A stretch of 8,612 bases of DNA, taken from an uncultured Bdellovibrio sp. (GTDB lineage: Bacteria; Bdellovibrionota; Bdellovibrionia; Bdellovibrionales; Bdellovibrionaceae). The notes under the pieces were generated by a model that saw only the letters and a list, made by a program, of their open reading frames with translations, did no database searches and was not told the DNA's origin. The first letter of the stretch is position 1. Each line of letters begins with the position of its first letter. Position numbers and translations under genes: made by a program. Location of the stretch: positions 1 through 8,612 of the forward strand of contig CAMLRE010000068.1 in NCBI GenBank assembly GCA_946482355.1, in the 5' to 3' direction. Of this stretch, positions 1 to 6,806 are shown piece by piece.

Positions 1-646
1 ATTTGTTTTCGTTCGTGTAAATCATGTCTGGCTTTACATGGCGGTACTGTTCGAACTTGTAGCGCATTTTAACCAAACGAAGCATAAAATCAGCCGGGTC
101 TAAATCCGGATTTTTTTGGTACACTTTCACTTCAGACAAAATAAACTTTTGTGCTGATTCAGGGTGAAAGCAGAAACCTTTTAAGAAATATTTTTTGCCA
201 CCAATTTCTACGATACGGGCTTCAAAAAATTCTTTCTCATCAAATTCAAAAACATGTTGATCAGCATTTACTGTCACTTTTTCATTTTTGAATAAATCTT
301 TTAACGTGATTTCATCTTTTTTAACTTTCACAAGTTCAAATAAAGAATGACGGGCTTTCTTTAAGATTTCGATCACTTCTTTATCTTCGTCAGTTAAACG
401 TAACTCGCGTTGGATATCGACAACCATTAACGGAGTTTGCATGTGGCCTTTTAACGGACGAGTTAAAAAGTACCAGTCATAAAACTGGTTCATTCTTAAA
501 GTGTAGTTTGGCTTATTTTCGTCCAGAGTTCCGGCGTTTTCAAAAAACTCTTTACGAGCCATATTTAATTCATCTTGGAATTTCGCATCCGCGAAATGGC
601 CGACTAATTTTAAGTAAGAGTTTTCAAATTGATCAATGGTGAGCAT
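1..646 (-). CDS. Uncharacterised conserved protein, partial (C-terminus beyond left edge)
   Basis: The reading frame is open from an ATG at 644-646 to the left edge, giving 215 codons with no stop, so the end of the gene is missing. The start overlaps the last 14 bases of carA in another frame. An AAGGAA Shine-Dalgarno-like stretch lies about 10 bases upstream, inside the carA tail, which supports this start and translational coupling. The product is a soluble-looking, charged protein with no signal peptide or membrane segment. Visible landmarks are an aromatic YDWYFLTRPL segment (residues 56-65), HSLFEL (100-105), a TLKDLF segment (114-119), and FEARIVEIGGKKYFLKG followed by FCFHP (141-162). 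The pattern of an FEAR strand, a glycine turn and a YFLKG strand before FCFHP resembles, from memory, uncharacterised proteins of myxobacteria and relatives. No function can be assigned. Its place at the end of the lepB-pyrB-carA unit indicates co-transcription, not a proven role in pyrimidine synthesis. Confidence 0.8.
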   Translation of the reverse strand, partial: MLTIDQFENSYLKLVGHFADAKFQDELNMARKEFFENAGTLDENKPNYTLRMNQFYDWYFLTRPLKGHMQTPLMVVDIQRELRLTDEDKEVIEILKKARHSLFELVKVKKDEITLKDLFKNEKVTVNADQHVFEFDEKEFFEARIVEIGGKKYFLKGFCFHPESAQKFILSEVKVYQKNPDLDPADFMLRLVKMRYKFEQYRHVKPDMIYTNENK

Positions 647-1745
647 GGTGCGATTTTTCCTTTTTCTGGATCATTTTATAAACAAAGAAATCAAATAATT
701 TTACAGCGTCGTGTGGACCAGGGTGACTTTCTGGATGGTACTGAATACCTAAACAGTTTAATTTTTCAGAGAAAAACCCTGCCACTGTCTGGTCGTTTAA
801 ATTTTTATGAGTGACTTGGGCACTTTCAGGTAACGTTGTTGAATCTACGGCGTAACCATGATTTTGGCTCGACATATAGATCATATCTAAAATACGGTCT
901 TGGATTGGATGATTTGCCCCGCGGTGACCGAATTTTAATTTGTAAGTTTTTGCACCTAAAGCGATTGATAACACTTGGTGACCCATGCAAATTCCAAATA
1001 CCGGAAGTTTACCTAAAAAGTGACGAATTGTTGCCGGAGCATTTTTAACTTCAGCTGGATCACCAGGACCATTTGTTAACATAATGCCATCTGGCTGATA
1101 AGCTTCGATTGTTTTGGCATCAGCACGTGAAGGAAATACTTTTAAGTGCGAGCAGCGTTTTTTTAATTCGCGTAAGATATTTTCTTTCGCGCCAAAATCT
1201 AAAACAGCTACACGCGGACCGTGAGTGTTCTCGCCCACGATTTCTTGCGGTTCTTTGCGAGAAGCTTCCCAAACCCAGTCACCGTCAACTTGTTTGGCCT
1301 GAGCGATTAAGCCTTTCGCTTTTTCGCGAGCTGCATTTTCATTCGCTGCCTGAACGATAGCTCCCCAAGGTGTACCTTGGTTACGTAATTCTAAAACTAA
1401 TTTTCTGGTATCAACTTCAGTCATGATCGGAACTTTATGTTCGATCAAGCGCTGCGCCCAAGTGGCGTTCGCTTTACTGAATTGCATTTGTAGGCTGATA
1501 AAACCTTTGATCCAGATTTTTTTTGATTCCCACACTTGATCATCAATGCCGTAGTTACCTTGCATTGGAGCTGTCATCACGATGATTTGATTCATGTAAG
1601 AAGGGTCTGTCGCGATTTCTTCATAGCCTGAGTGAGACGTGTTAAAAACCACTTCACCGGCTGTTTCAGGGAATTCAGTTTGTGCCGCCAAGCTTTCGCC
1701 AGCAAACACTTGTCCATCTTCTAAAACTAAATATTTTTTTAGCAT
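633..1745 (-). CDS. carA: Carbamoyl-phosphate synthase small chain (glutamine amidotransferase subunit)
   Basis: CarA hydrolyses glutamine and channels ammonia to the large subunit CarB, which makes carbamoyl phosphate for pyrimidine and arginine synthesis in the cytoplasm. The 370-residue product is close to the usual 375-385. The N-terminal CarA-specific domain holds GEVVFNTSHSGYEEI (residues 30-44), where most relatives have SMTGY. The class I glutamine amidotransferase domain begins near VAVLDFGAKENI (179-190). It carries LTNGPGDP (223-230), the nucleophile elbow GICMGHQ with Cys253, the QNHGYAVD segment (294-301), and the catalytic partners His337 and Glu339 in QYHPES. The ATG overlaps the pyrB stop by one base (TAATG) and is preceded by AGAGGA about 8 bases upstream, so translation is likely coupled. 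The C-terminus is an unusual KSHHAHH tail encoded where the next gene's ribosome-binding site and start lie. CarB is not in the window. Confidence 0.98.
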   Translation of the reverse strand: MLKKYLVLEDGQVFAGESLAAQTEFPETAGEVVFNTSHSGYEEIATDPSYMNQIIVMTAPMQGNYGIDDQVWESKKIWIKGFISLQMQFSKANATWAQRLIEHKVPIMTEVDTRKLVLELRNQGTPWGAIVQAANENAAREKAKGLIAQAKQVDGDWVWEASRKEPQEIVGENTHGPRVAVLDFGAKENILRELKKRCSHLKVFPSRADAKTIEAYQPDGIMLTNGPGDPAEVKNAPATIRHFLGKLPVFGICMGHQVLSIALGAKTYKLKFGHRGANHPIQDRILDMIYMSSQNHGYAVDSTTLPESAQVTHKNLNDQTVAGFFSEKLNCLGIQYHPESHPGPHDAVKLFDFFVYKMIQKKEKSHHAHH

Positions 1746-2671
1746 TATGAAATCCTCTGTAACACTTGACGAATCAGCGCTTCGCGAACGAAGGCTCCGT
1801 TTTCTACTAATTTTAAAATCTGCGAACGTGGATCTTGCAGCACTTCCTTTTCCAGTTCAATCCCATAATTGATCGGCCCTGGATGCATAATTATGCTGTC
1901 GGTATTCAAATATTCTAACGTCGCTTTGTTAATACTAAATTGCGCTTTGTAATCTTCAACAGAAAACTTCGCTCCCGCATGACGTTCTTTTTGTACTCGT
2001 AAAGCGACCACCGCATCGGCCCACTGAAGACCTTCTTTTAATTGGCTAAAGTACATCACATCGCGATCTACGCTGTAAGGTAAAAAACTGGCCGGACACG
2101 AATAACCAACCTGGTAACCTAAAATACGTGAAAGTTCTAAGTGTGAACTCACCACTCGAGAATGTTTAATGTCGCCAACAAATAAAACTTTTTTACCTTC
2201 TAGGGTTTTAAAGTTTTCATAAACCGTCAGCATATCTAAAAGAGCTTGCGTTGGGTGACCTTGCATTCCCCAGCCGGCATTGATGATGGGTGTATGAATT
2301 TTTTCAGCCATCTCGCGCATATTTAATGCATCGGGTGCTCTGATCACAAAAAAAAGAGGCTTCATAGCCTCTATGTTTAAAATCGTATCTTCAAGGGTTT
2401 CGTCTTTTTCAAGACTAGTTCCCGCTGCGCCACTTAAGACAAGTGGGTAAACGCCGGATCTTGCACACGCAGCTTCGAAGCTGAATCTTGTGCGTGTGCT
2501 GGGTTCGAAAAATAAAAGCGCAGCGATGCCTCTTTGCGGAATATCTTTTTGGCCAGTAAAGCTGTTTTTCAACTGCATCGCTGATTCAAAAAGGGAATAA
2601 ATTTCATTAGAAGTTGCTGACTTGAGGTCAATGACAGAGCGGTAAATGTTGTTTTGCGGGCTCGTAGACAT
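1745..2671 (-). CDS. pyrB: Aspartate carbamoyltransferase catalytic chain
   Basis: This enzyme condenses carbamoyl phosphate with aspartate to give N-carbamoyl-aspartate, the committed step of pyrimidine synthesis, using the product of the downstream CarA/CarB enzyme. The 308 residues match the usual catalytic chain. The carbamoyl-phosphate loop STRTR is at 58-62. Lys89 in SLEKDET matches the lysine reached from the neighbouring subunit. Also visible are Arg111, HPTQ (139-142), the GDIKHSR segment (166-172) with an aspartate-domain arginine, LRVQKER (224-230) and HPGP (263-266). After HPGP the usual NRG of many homologues is NYG, with Tyr269 in place of arginine. There is no pyrI regulatory gene nearby, so E. 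coli-type allosteric control is not indicated here. The ATG lies 20 bases after LepB3, and those bases contain no recognisable Shine-Dalgarno sequence. The stop overlaps the carA ATG by one base. Confidence 0.97.
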   Translation of the reverse strand: MSTSPQNNIYRSVIDLKSATSNEIYSLFESAMQLKNSFTGQKDIPQRGIAALLFFEPSTRTRFSFEAACARSGVYPLVLSGAAGTSLEKDETLEDTILNIEAMKPLFFVIRAPDALNMREMAEKIHTPIINAGWGMQGHPTQALLDMLTVYENFKTLEGKKVLFVGDIKHSRVVSSHLELSRILGYQVGYSCPASFLPYSVDRDVMYFSQLKEGLQWADAVVALRVQKERHAGAKFSVEDYKAQFSINKATLEYLNTDSIIMHPGPINYGIELEKEVLQDPRSQILKLVENGAFVREALIRQVLQRIS

Positions 2672-2691
2672 TGAAATTTAAGATAACTGTT

Positions 2692-3324
2692 TTAGTGAAT
2701 CTTTGTCAAAAAACGACTGAATCTTAGCCCTTTTTCTTGAGAAATGGAGTCTTGCGTTGAACCCACCGAAAGCCAGATCAGTTGCGCCTTGCCGGAAACT
2801 TGATCAGAGGTGATCGATCCCCAGTCTCTAGAGTCTTCGCTCGCGTCGCGATTATCGCCTAAAACAAAAAATTCACCCGGTTTCAACGTCACTTCGGCCA
2901 TATCCTGAGTTTTAAGTTGGCCGGTCATTGCCCGCAAGATTCTACGAGTTGAATTTAAACAAGTTTCGCTAAAAATTTCGAAATTTTCGATTTTTTCAAC
3001 CGATGTGTACTGGCATTTTTCGCCATTAATCGAAAGTTCTCCGCCAACCAACGCGATTTTATCACCCGGAACTGCGACCACTCGCTTGATAAAGTACTGG
3101 CCAAGTTTTTCAGAACGGGTAAACACGATCACATCACCACGTTCAGGATTTTTTTCTTTAATACCGTAGGCTAATTTGTTTGAAATAATAAAATCACCTG
3201 CCAGAAGTGTAGGAGCCATAGTGATCGTTGGAACTTTAAAAACACCGATAAAAACCACTCTTAAAAAGATGGCCAATAAGATAGCTCCGATAATCCACGA
3301 AAAAGTCGACATTTTTTGGTTCAT
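2692..3324 (-). CDS. lepB: Signal peptidase I family protein with Thr at the catalytic Ser position (LepB3)
   Basis: This is a 210-residue S26 family protein. It has one N-terminal membrane segment (about residues 9-29) followed by a periplasmic domain. The active-site box reads VPTITMAPTLLAGDF (31-45). Thr35 replaces the nucleophilic serine of the IPSxSM box, and Thr33 replaces the serine that completes the oxyanion hole in E. coli LepB (Ser88). The rest of the machinery is present: the general base Lys80 in FIKRVVAVPGD (78-88), and GDNRDASEDSRDWG (156-169) with Ser162, Asp164 and Arg166. The distance from residue 35 to the lysine is 45, against 55 in the two sister proteins. The C-terminus, GLRFSRFLTKIH, resembles that of E. 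coli LepB. The ATG comes one base after the LepB2 stop with only a weak ribosome-binding site, so coupling is likely. It could be a slow peptidase, a specialised one, or a non-catalytic partner. Family membership is near certain; activity is not. Confidence 0.93.
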   Translation of the reverse strand: MNQKMSTFSWIIGAILLAIFLRVVFIGVFKVPTITMAPTLLAGDFIISNKLAYGIKEKNPERGDVIVFTRSEKLGQYFIKRVVAVPGDKIALVGGELSINGEKCQYTSVEKIENFEIFSETCLNSTRRILRAMTGQLKTQDMAEVTLKPGEFFVLGDNRDASEDSRDWGSITSDQVSGKAQLIWLSVGSTQDSISQEKGLRFSRFLTKIH

Positions 3325-3325
3325 G

Positions 3326-4063
3326 TTATTTTATTGTCTTGAATAATCGCTCAAGACGCAAGCTTAACGGGTCACAAATATACGGAGCCGCTTCTAACAT
3401 TTTTTCGCAGCTAAACCAGATATAGCGTGCGCGCCCCACTAATAAATCTTTCGGAAGGTTGCCCCAAAAACGGGAATCTTGGGAGTTGTAACGGTTATCA
3501 CCCATCACAAAATAAGTATTTGGCGCCACTTCGAAAGTTTTAGCCTCCATATCAGAGTCAGAAGCTGTGCTTCCTTCAAAACGGACAAAGTGATTAATAT
3601 CGCCTAATTTTTCTGAATAATATTCAGCATCGGGCTGGAATGCCACACGAAACGAGATGTCTTGAACCGGATTTTCAACCGGTTGTAAATCTAAAAGCTC
3701 GCCGTTGATCTTAACATTCATACCTTTAACTTCGATTTTATCACCAGGTAAACCCACTAGGCGTTTGATAAAGAACACGTCGCGGTTTTCAGGGTAGCGA
3801 AAAACCACCACATCACCGCGTTTTGGTTCAGACCAATTAACTAACCAGCCATCACCAGTGATCGGTTTGATACCGTAAACGTATTTTTGCACTAAAATAT
3901 GATCGTGAATAAATAAATTAGGAACCATACTTTCAGAAGGAATCACGAAAGTTTCGATCACTAACCAGCGAAATGAAAAGAACAAAATCAGAGGAAAAAA
4001 GAACAACAGGAGCGCATAGGGCCAGCGGCCCTGTTTGCCTTTTTTAGGTCTAATGAGTGACAT
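3326..4063 (-). CDS. lepB: Signal peptidase I (LepB2)
   Basis: This enzyme cleaves signal peptides from Sec- and Tat-exported proteins at the outer surface of the inner membrane. The 245-residue protein has a basic N-terminus (RPKKGKQGR) and one strongly hydrophobic anchor (about residues 16-38). Catalytic Ser45 lies in FVIPSESMVPNL (39-50), where Asn replaces the common Thr of SMxPTL. Catalytic Lys100 lies in FFIKRLVGLPGD, exactly 55 residues after the serine, the same spacing as Ser90-Lys145 in E. coli LepB. Box E is GDNRYNSQDSRFWG (188-201). The region between the lysine and box E is about 88 residues and is unlike those of its neighbours, so substrate handling may differ. The C-terminus has Cys219 and Cys230 in a C-x10-C arrangement shared with LepB1. 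The ATG overlaps the end of LepB1 by 14 bases, and the stop is one base before the LepB3 start. All catalytic residues are present. Confidence 0.96.
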   Translation of the reverse strand: MSLIRPKKGKQGRWPYALLLFFFPLILFFSFRWLVIETFVIPSESMVPNLFIHDHILVQKYVYGIKPITGDGWLVNWSEPKRGDVVVFRYPENRDVFFIKRLVGLPGDKIEVKGMNVKINGELLDLQPVENPVQDISFRVAFQPDAEYYSEKLGDINHFVRFEGSTASDSDMEAKTFEVAPNTYFVMGDNRYNSQDSRFWGNLPKDLLVGRARYIWFSCEKMLEAAPYICDPLSLRLERLFKTIK

Positions 4064-4877
4064 TGTGGAAGAACCTGCGCCAACGAATCGTTAACGGGTT
4101 ACAAATCACAGGAACAAAAGGAATCATTTCATCACAGCTTAACCACACGAAGCTGGCACGGCCTAAGATATTTTTCTTAGGCATATAACCCCAGAAACGC
4201 GAGTCATGAGAGTTATAACGGTTATCGCCCATCACAAATAAACTGTCTTCTGGAACAACCCATTCACCGTCTCCTGAAAAACCCATCACTTGCGATTTTT
4301 TCATTAAGATTGAGTGTTCAACTTTTCCACCTTTGCCATCGTTAAGCTCTTCAAAAAAGTGAATGTAGTTTGATTTTGAATCTTTGTACATGCCTTCAGA
4401 ATTTGAGAAATCTTCTTCACGAAGCCAATCGAAATTCCAATTTGTTTTAGGAACTACTTTTTCTTGAAGCTCACCGTTGATGTATAAAGCGCCGTTATCA
4501 AACTTGATACGATCGCCAGGAAGACCTACGATACGTTTGATAAAGAATGTGCTTGGATCAACTGGATATTTGAAAACCACGATTTCGCCACGCTCTGGTT
4601 CGCGAAATTTCATTAACCACTGTTCAGAGAACGGAACACGAACACCGTAAGTGATTTTGTTAACAAAAATATGATCATTGACCAATAAAGTCGGAAGCAT
4701 TGAACCTGATGGAATCACGTAAGCTTCTAATAACAACCAGCGGATTGTTAAAGCGGCCAAGATAGCCAAAGCCATCGAGCCCCAACCTTCAGTCCAAAAA
4801 AGTCTGTTGGTTATATCCCAACCATTGTACTTAGGTGCTTCTTCTTTTTTTTCAGTCTTTTTTCCGAATAATCCCAT
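4050..4877 (-). CDS. lepB: Signal peptidase I (LepB1)
   Basis: This is the first of three adjacent type I signal peptidases. The start is taken as the ATG at 4875-4877 because TTAGGAAAAGAG lies just upstream; the frame also extends to a TTG at 4923-4925, which is judged not to be used. From this ATG the protein has 275 residues: a charged cytoplasmic head (GKKTEKKEEAPK), one membrane anchor (about 33-52), then the catalytic domain. Nucleophile Ser59 lies in VIPSGSMLPTL (54-64). General base Lys114 lies in FFIKRIVGLPGD, 55 residues later. Box E is GDNRYNSHDSRFWG (217-230). The segment between Lys114 and box E is about 103 residues, the longest of the three. Cys248 and Cys259 near the C-terminus are spaced as in LepB2. 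It overlaps LepB2 by 14 bases and follows lepA after a 119-base gap. It is the best match of the three to a general housekeeping peptidase. Confidence 0.96.
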   Translation of the reverse strand: MGLFGKKTEKKEEAPKYNGWDITNRLFWTEGWGSMALAILAALTIRWLLLEAYVIPSGSMLPTLLVNDHIFVNKITYGVRVPFSEQWLMKFREPERGEIVVFKYPVDPSTFFIKRIVGLPGDRIKFDNGALYINGELQEKVVPKTNWNFDWLREEDFSNSEGMYKDSKSNYIHFFEELNDGKGGKVEHSILMKKSQVMGFSGDGEWVVPEDSLFVMGDNRYNSHDSRFWGYMPKKNILGRASFVWLSCDEMIPFVPVICNPLTIRWRRFFHNVTH

Positions 4878-4884
4878 AAATGCT

Positions 4885-4896
4885 CTTTTCCTAATT
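4885..4896 (-). promoter_or_regulatory. Ribosome-binding site of LepB1, deciding its start
   Basis: On the minus strand the bases TTAGGAAAAGAG stand shortly before the ATG at 4875-4877. This purine-rich stretch favours that ATG over the TTG 48 bases upstream. The TTG would add a 16-residue extension rich in Ile, Leu and Arg that overlaps this site. Confidence 0.6.
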
Positions 4897-4939
4897 ATGA
4901 TTGTCCTCAAATAGAGAAAAGGCAATAGGATTCCCTCGA

Positions 4940-4962
4940 TCTGACGGCATGTCGCCGTCAGA
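4940..4962. repeat. Perfect inverted repeat (hairpin) between lepA and LepB1
   Basis: TCTGACGGC and GCCGTCAGA form a perfect 9-bp, GC-containing stem with a 5-base loop. It is the main feature of the 119-base gap between lepA and the lepB-pyrB-carA unit. Neither strand has a T-run directly after the stem, so it is not a standard intrinsic terminator. It could be an attenuating or RNA-processing hairpin, a protein site, or a weak terminator. The gap has no convincing -10/-35 pair, though CATAAT occurs close to the LepB1 ribosome-binding site. Confidence 0.6.
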
Positions 4963-4996
4963 AGCCAGAAAAATTAGGGGCAGAATTTAGGTATTA

Positions 4997-6805
4997 TTAG
5001 TCGTCAACCTTAAGGATGGCCAAGAAAGCTTCCTGAGGCACGTCGACGGTTCCGATTTGCTTCATGCGCTTCTTACCTTCTTTTTGCTTCTCTAAAAGTT
5101 TACGTTTACGAGAAATATCACCACCGTAACATTTCGCGGTCACATCTTTCTTTAAAGCGCCTAAAGTTTCGCGGGCAATAATTTTTGCCCCGATAGCAGC
5201 CTGAATCGCAACTTGGTATTGTTGGCGAGGAATAAGCTCTTTCATCTTTTCACAAAGGATACGGCCTTTATTTACAGCCTTTGATTTGTGAAGAATTAAA
5301 GATAAAGCATCCACCGGATCACCGTTAATTAAGATATCCATCTTAACTAGATCAGCTTCTTCGAAATCCATGAATTCATACTCTAATGAAGCGTAACCTT
5401 TTGTGATTGATTTTAAACGGTCATAGAAATCCATCACCATTTCATTCATCGGAAGTTTGTATTCGATGATGACTTTTTTATCGGTGATGTAATCCATTTT
5501 TAATTGCGTACCGCGCTTATCTTCGCAAAGTTTAATTAAACTTCCGATATAATCGGTCGGAGTGTGAAGAGTGACTTTAACGTACGGCTCTTCCATTTTT
5601 GCAATTTGTGTTTCATCAGGCATTCCTGATGGATTTTCTAACATTAAAACAGTGCCGTCGTTTTTCGTAATACGATAAACAACCGTTGGCGCCGTCGTAA
5701 TAAGATTTAAGTTAAATTCGCGCTCTAAACGCTCTTGAACGATCTCCATATGTAGAAGACCTAAGAAACCACAGCGGTAACCAAAACCTAAAGCTAAAGA
5801 CTTTTCAACTTCGTAAGTTAACGATGAGTCATTTAGAATTAATTTATCTAAAGCATCTTTTAAGTTCTGGTATTCAGAAGCCACAACCGGGAAGATACCC
5901 GCGAAAACCATCGGTTTAATTTGGCTGAAACCAGGTAACGGTTCTGCAGCTCCGTTTTTCGCAGCCGTAACAGTATCACCTACTTTTACGTCACGGATAT
6001 CTTTGATACCGCAGATAATGAAACCCACTTCGCCAGCCGCCAATTCTTCAACTGGATCTGGGAATGGCGTGTATTTACCCATGCGAAGAACTTCGTAATC
6101 ACGGTCAGTCGCCATGAACTTGATACGGTCACCTTTTTTAATTGTGCCATCAACAACACGGACAAGAACAACAACGCCTTGATACGCATCAAACCAAGAA
6201 TCGAAAATAAGCGCACGTGGCGTGATCTCGCGATCAGCCTTTGGTGGCGGAACTTTTTCGATGATCGCTTCCAAGATTTCTTGGATACCGATTTTTTCTT
6301 TCGCTGAAGCATGTACGATGCCCGTACAATCTAACCCCACAGAGTCTTCGATTTGTTTACGAACACCTTCTGGATCAGCTGTCGGAAGATCGACTTTATT
6401 TAATACAGGGATAATTTCTAAATTATTTTCTAAAGCTAAGTAAACGTTAGCTAAAGTTTGTGCTTCAACACCTTGAGCCGCATCGACCACTAAGATCGCA
6501 CCTTCACAAGCAGCTAAAGAACGAGAAACTTCGTAAGAGAAATCCACGTGGCCCGGTGTATCGATTAAGTTAATCTGATACATCTCACCGTCTTTTTGTG
6601 AACGGTATTTTAAACAAACTGTCTGGGCTTTGATTGTGATTCCACGCTCACGCTCAAGTTCCATGTTATCTAGAAATTGTGCTTTTGATTCACGTTCAGA
6701 TAATGAGCCCGTGTAAGATAAAAGCGCATCGGCCAAGGTCGATTTACCGTGGTCGATATGCGCGATGATCGAGAAATTTCTGATAAACTTTGGATCTGTA
6801 GCCAC
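4997..6805 (-). CDS. lepA: Elongation factor 4 (ribosome-associated translational GTPase LepA)
   Basis: LepA/EF4 is a translational GTPase related to EF-G that acts on the ribosome, with proposed roles in back-translocation and in initiation or 30S assembly. The 602-residue product matches the family (about 600). The GTPase domain shows G1 AHIDHGKST (15-23), G2 RGIT (54-57), G3 DTPGH (82-86), G4 NKVD (136-139) and G5 SAK (167-169). The EF-G-like middle domains follow. The LepA-specific C-terminal domain is recognisable from [16 protein letters not shown] and a lysine-rich [11 protein letters not shown] segment near the end. The start is a GTG at 6803-6805, because the first in-frame ATG falls after the P-loop. 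GGAGG lies only four bases before the GTG and within a small stem. The stop is followed at once by a second in-frame TAA. In many bacteria lepA directly precedes lepB, as here. The 33-base gap after metK suggests possible co-transcription with it. Confidence 0.98.
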   Translation of the reverse strand: MATDPKFIRNFSIIAHIDHGKSTLADALLSYTGSLSERESKAQFLDNMELERERGITIKAQTVCLKYRSQKDGEMYQINLIDTPGHVDFSYEVSRSLAACEGAILVVDAAQGVEAQTLANVYLALENNLEIIPVLNKVDLPTADPEGVRKQIEDSVGLDCTGIVHASAKEKIGIQEILEAIIEKVPPPKADREITPRALIFDSWFDAYQGVVVLVRVVDGTIKKGDRIKFMATDRDYEVLRMGKYTPFPDPVEELAAGEVGFIICGIKDIRDVKVGDTVTAAKNGAAEPLPGFSQIKPMVFAGIFPVVASEYQNLKDALDKLILNDSSLTYEVEKSLALGFGYRCGFLGLLHMEIVQERLEREFNLNLITTAPTVVYRITKNDGTVLMLENPSGMPDETQIAKMEEPYVKVTLHTPTDYIGSLIKLCEDKRGTQLKMDYITDKKVIIEYKLPMNEMVMDFYDRLKSITKGYASLEYEFMDFEEADLVKMDILINGDPVDALSLILHKSKAVNKGRILCEKMKELIPRQQYQVAIQAAIGAKIIARETLGALKKDVTAKCYGGDISRKRKLLEKQKEGKKRMKQIGTVDVPQEAFLAILKVDD

Positions 6806-6806
6806 T

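Noticed and set aside
629..1360. Plus-strand short frames opposite carA
   Set aside because: They overlap a clearly functional carA, have no recognisable motifs and no supporting initiation signals.
2972..2987. 16-base perfect palindrome AAAATTTCGAAATTTT in the LepB3 coding region
   Set aside because: It is almost pure A/T in an AT-rich coding stretch (codons for ENFEIF) and is plausibly chance.
4878..4925. Upstream TTG start giving LepB1 16 extra residues
   Set aside because: No ribosome-binding site precedes the TTG, and the extension would cover the good site that serves the ATG at 4875-4877. The extra residues are not typical of a LepB N-terminus.
5986..6312. 108-codon minus-strand frame inside lepA
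   Set aside because: It lies wholly within the strongly conserved lepA gene in another frame. Its lysine/serine/arginine-rich translation is a typical shadow.
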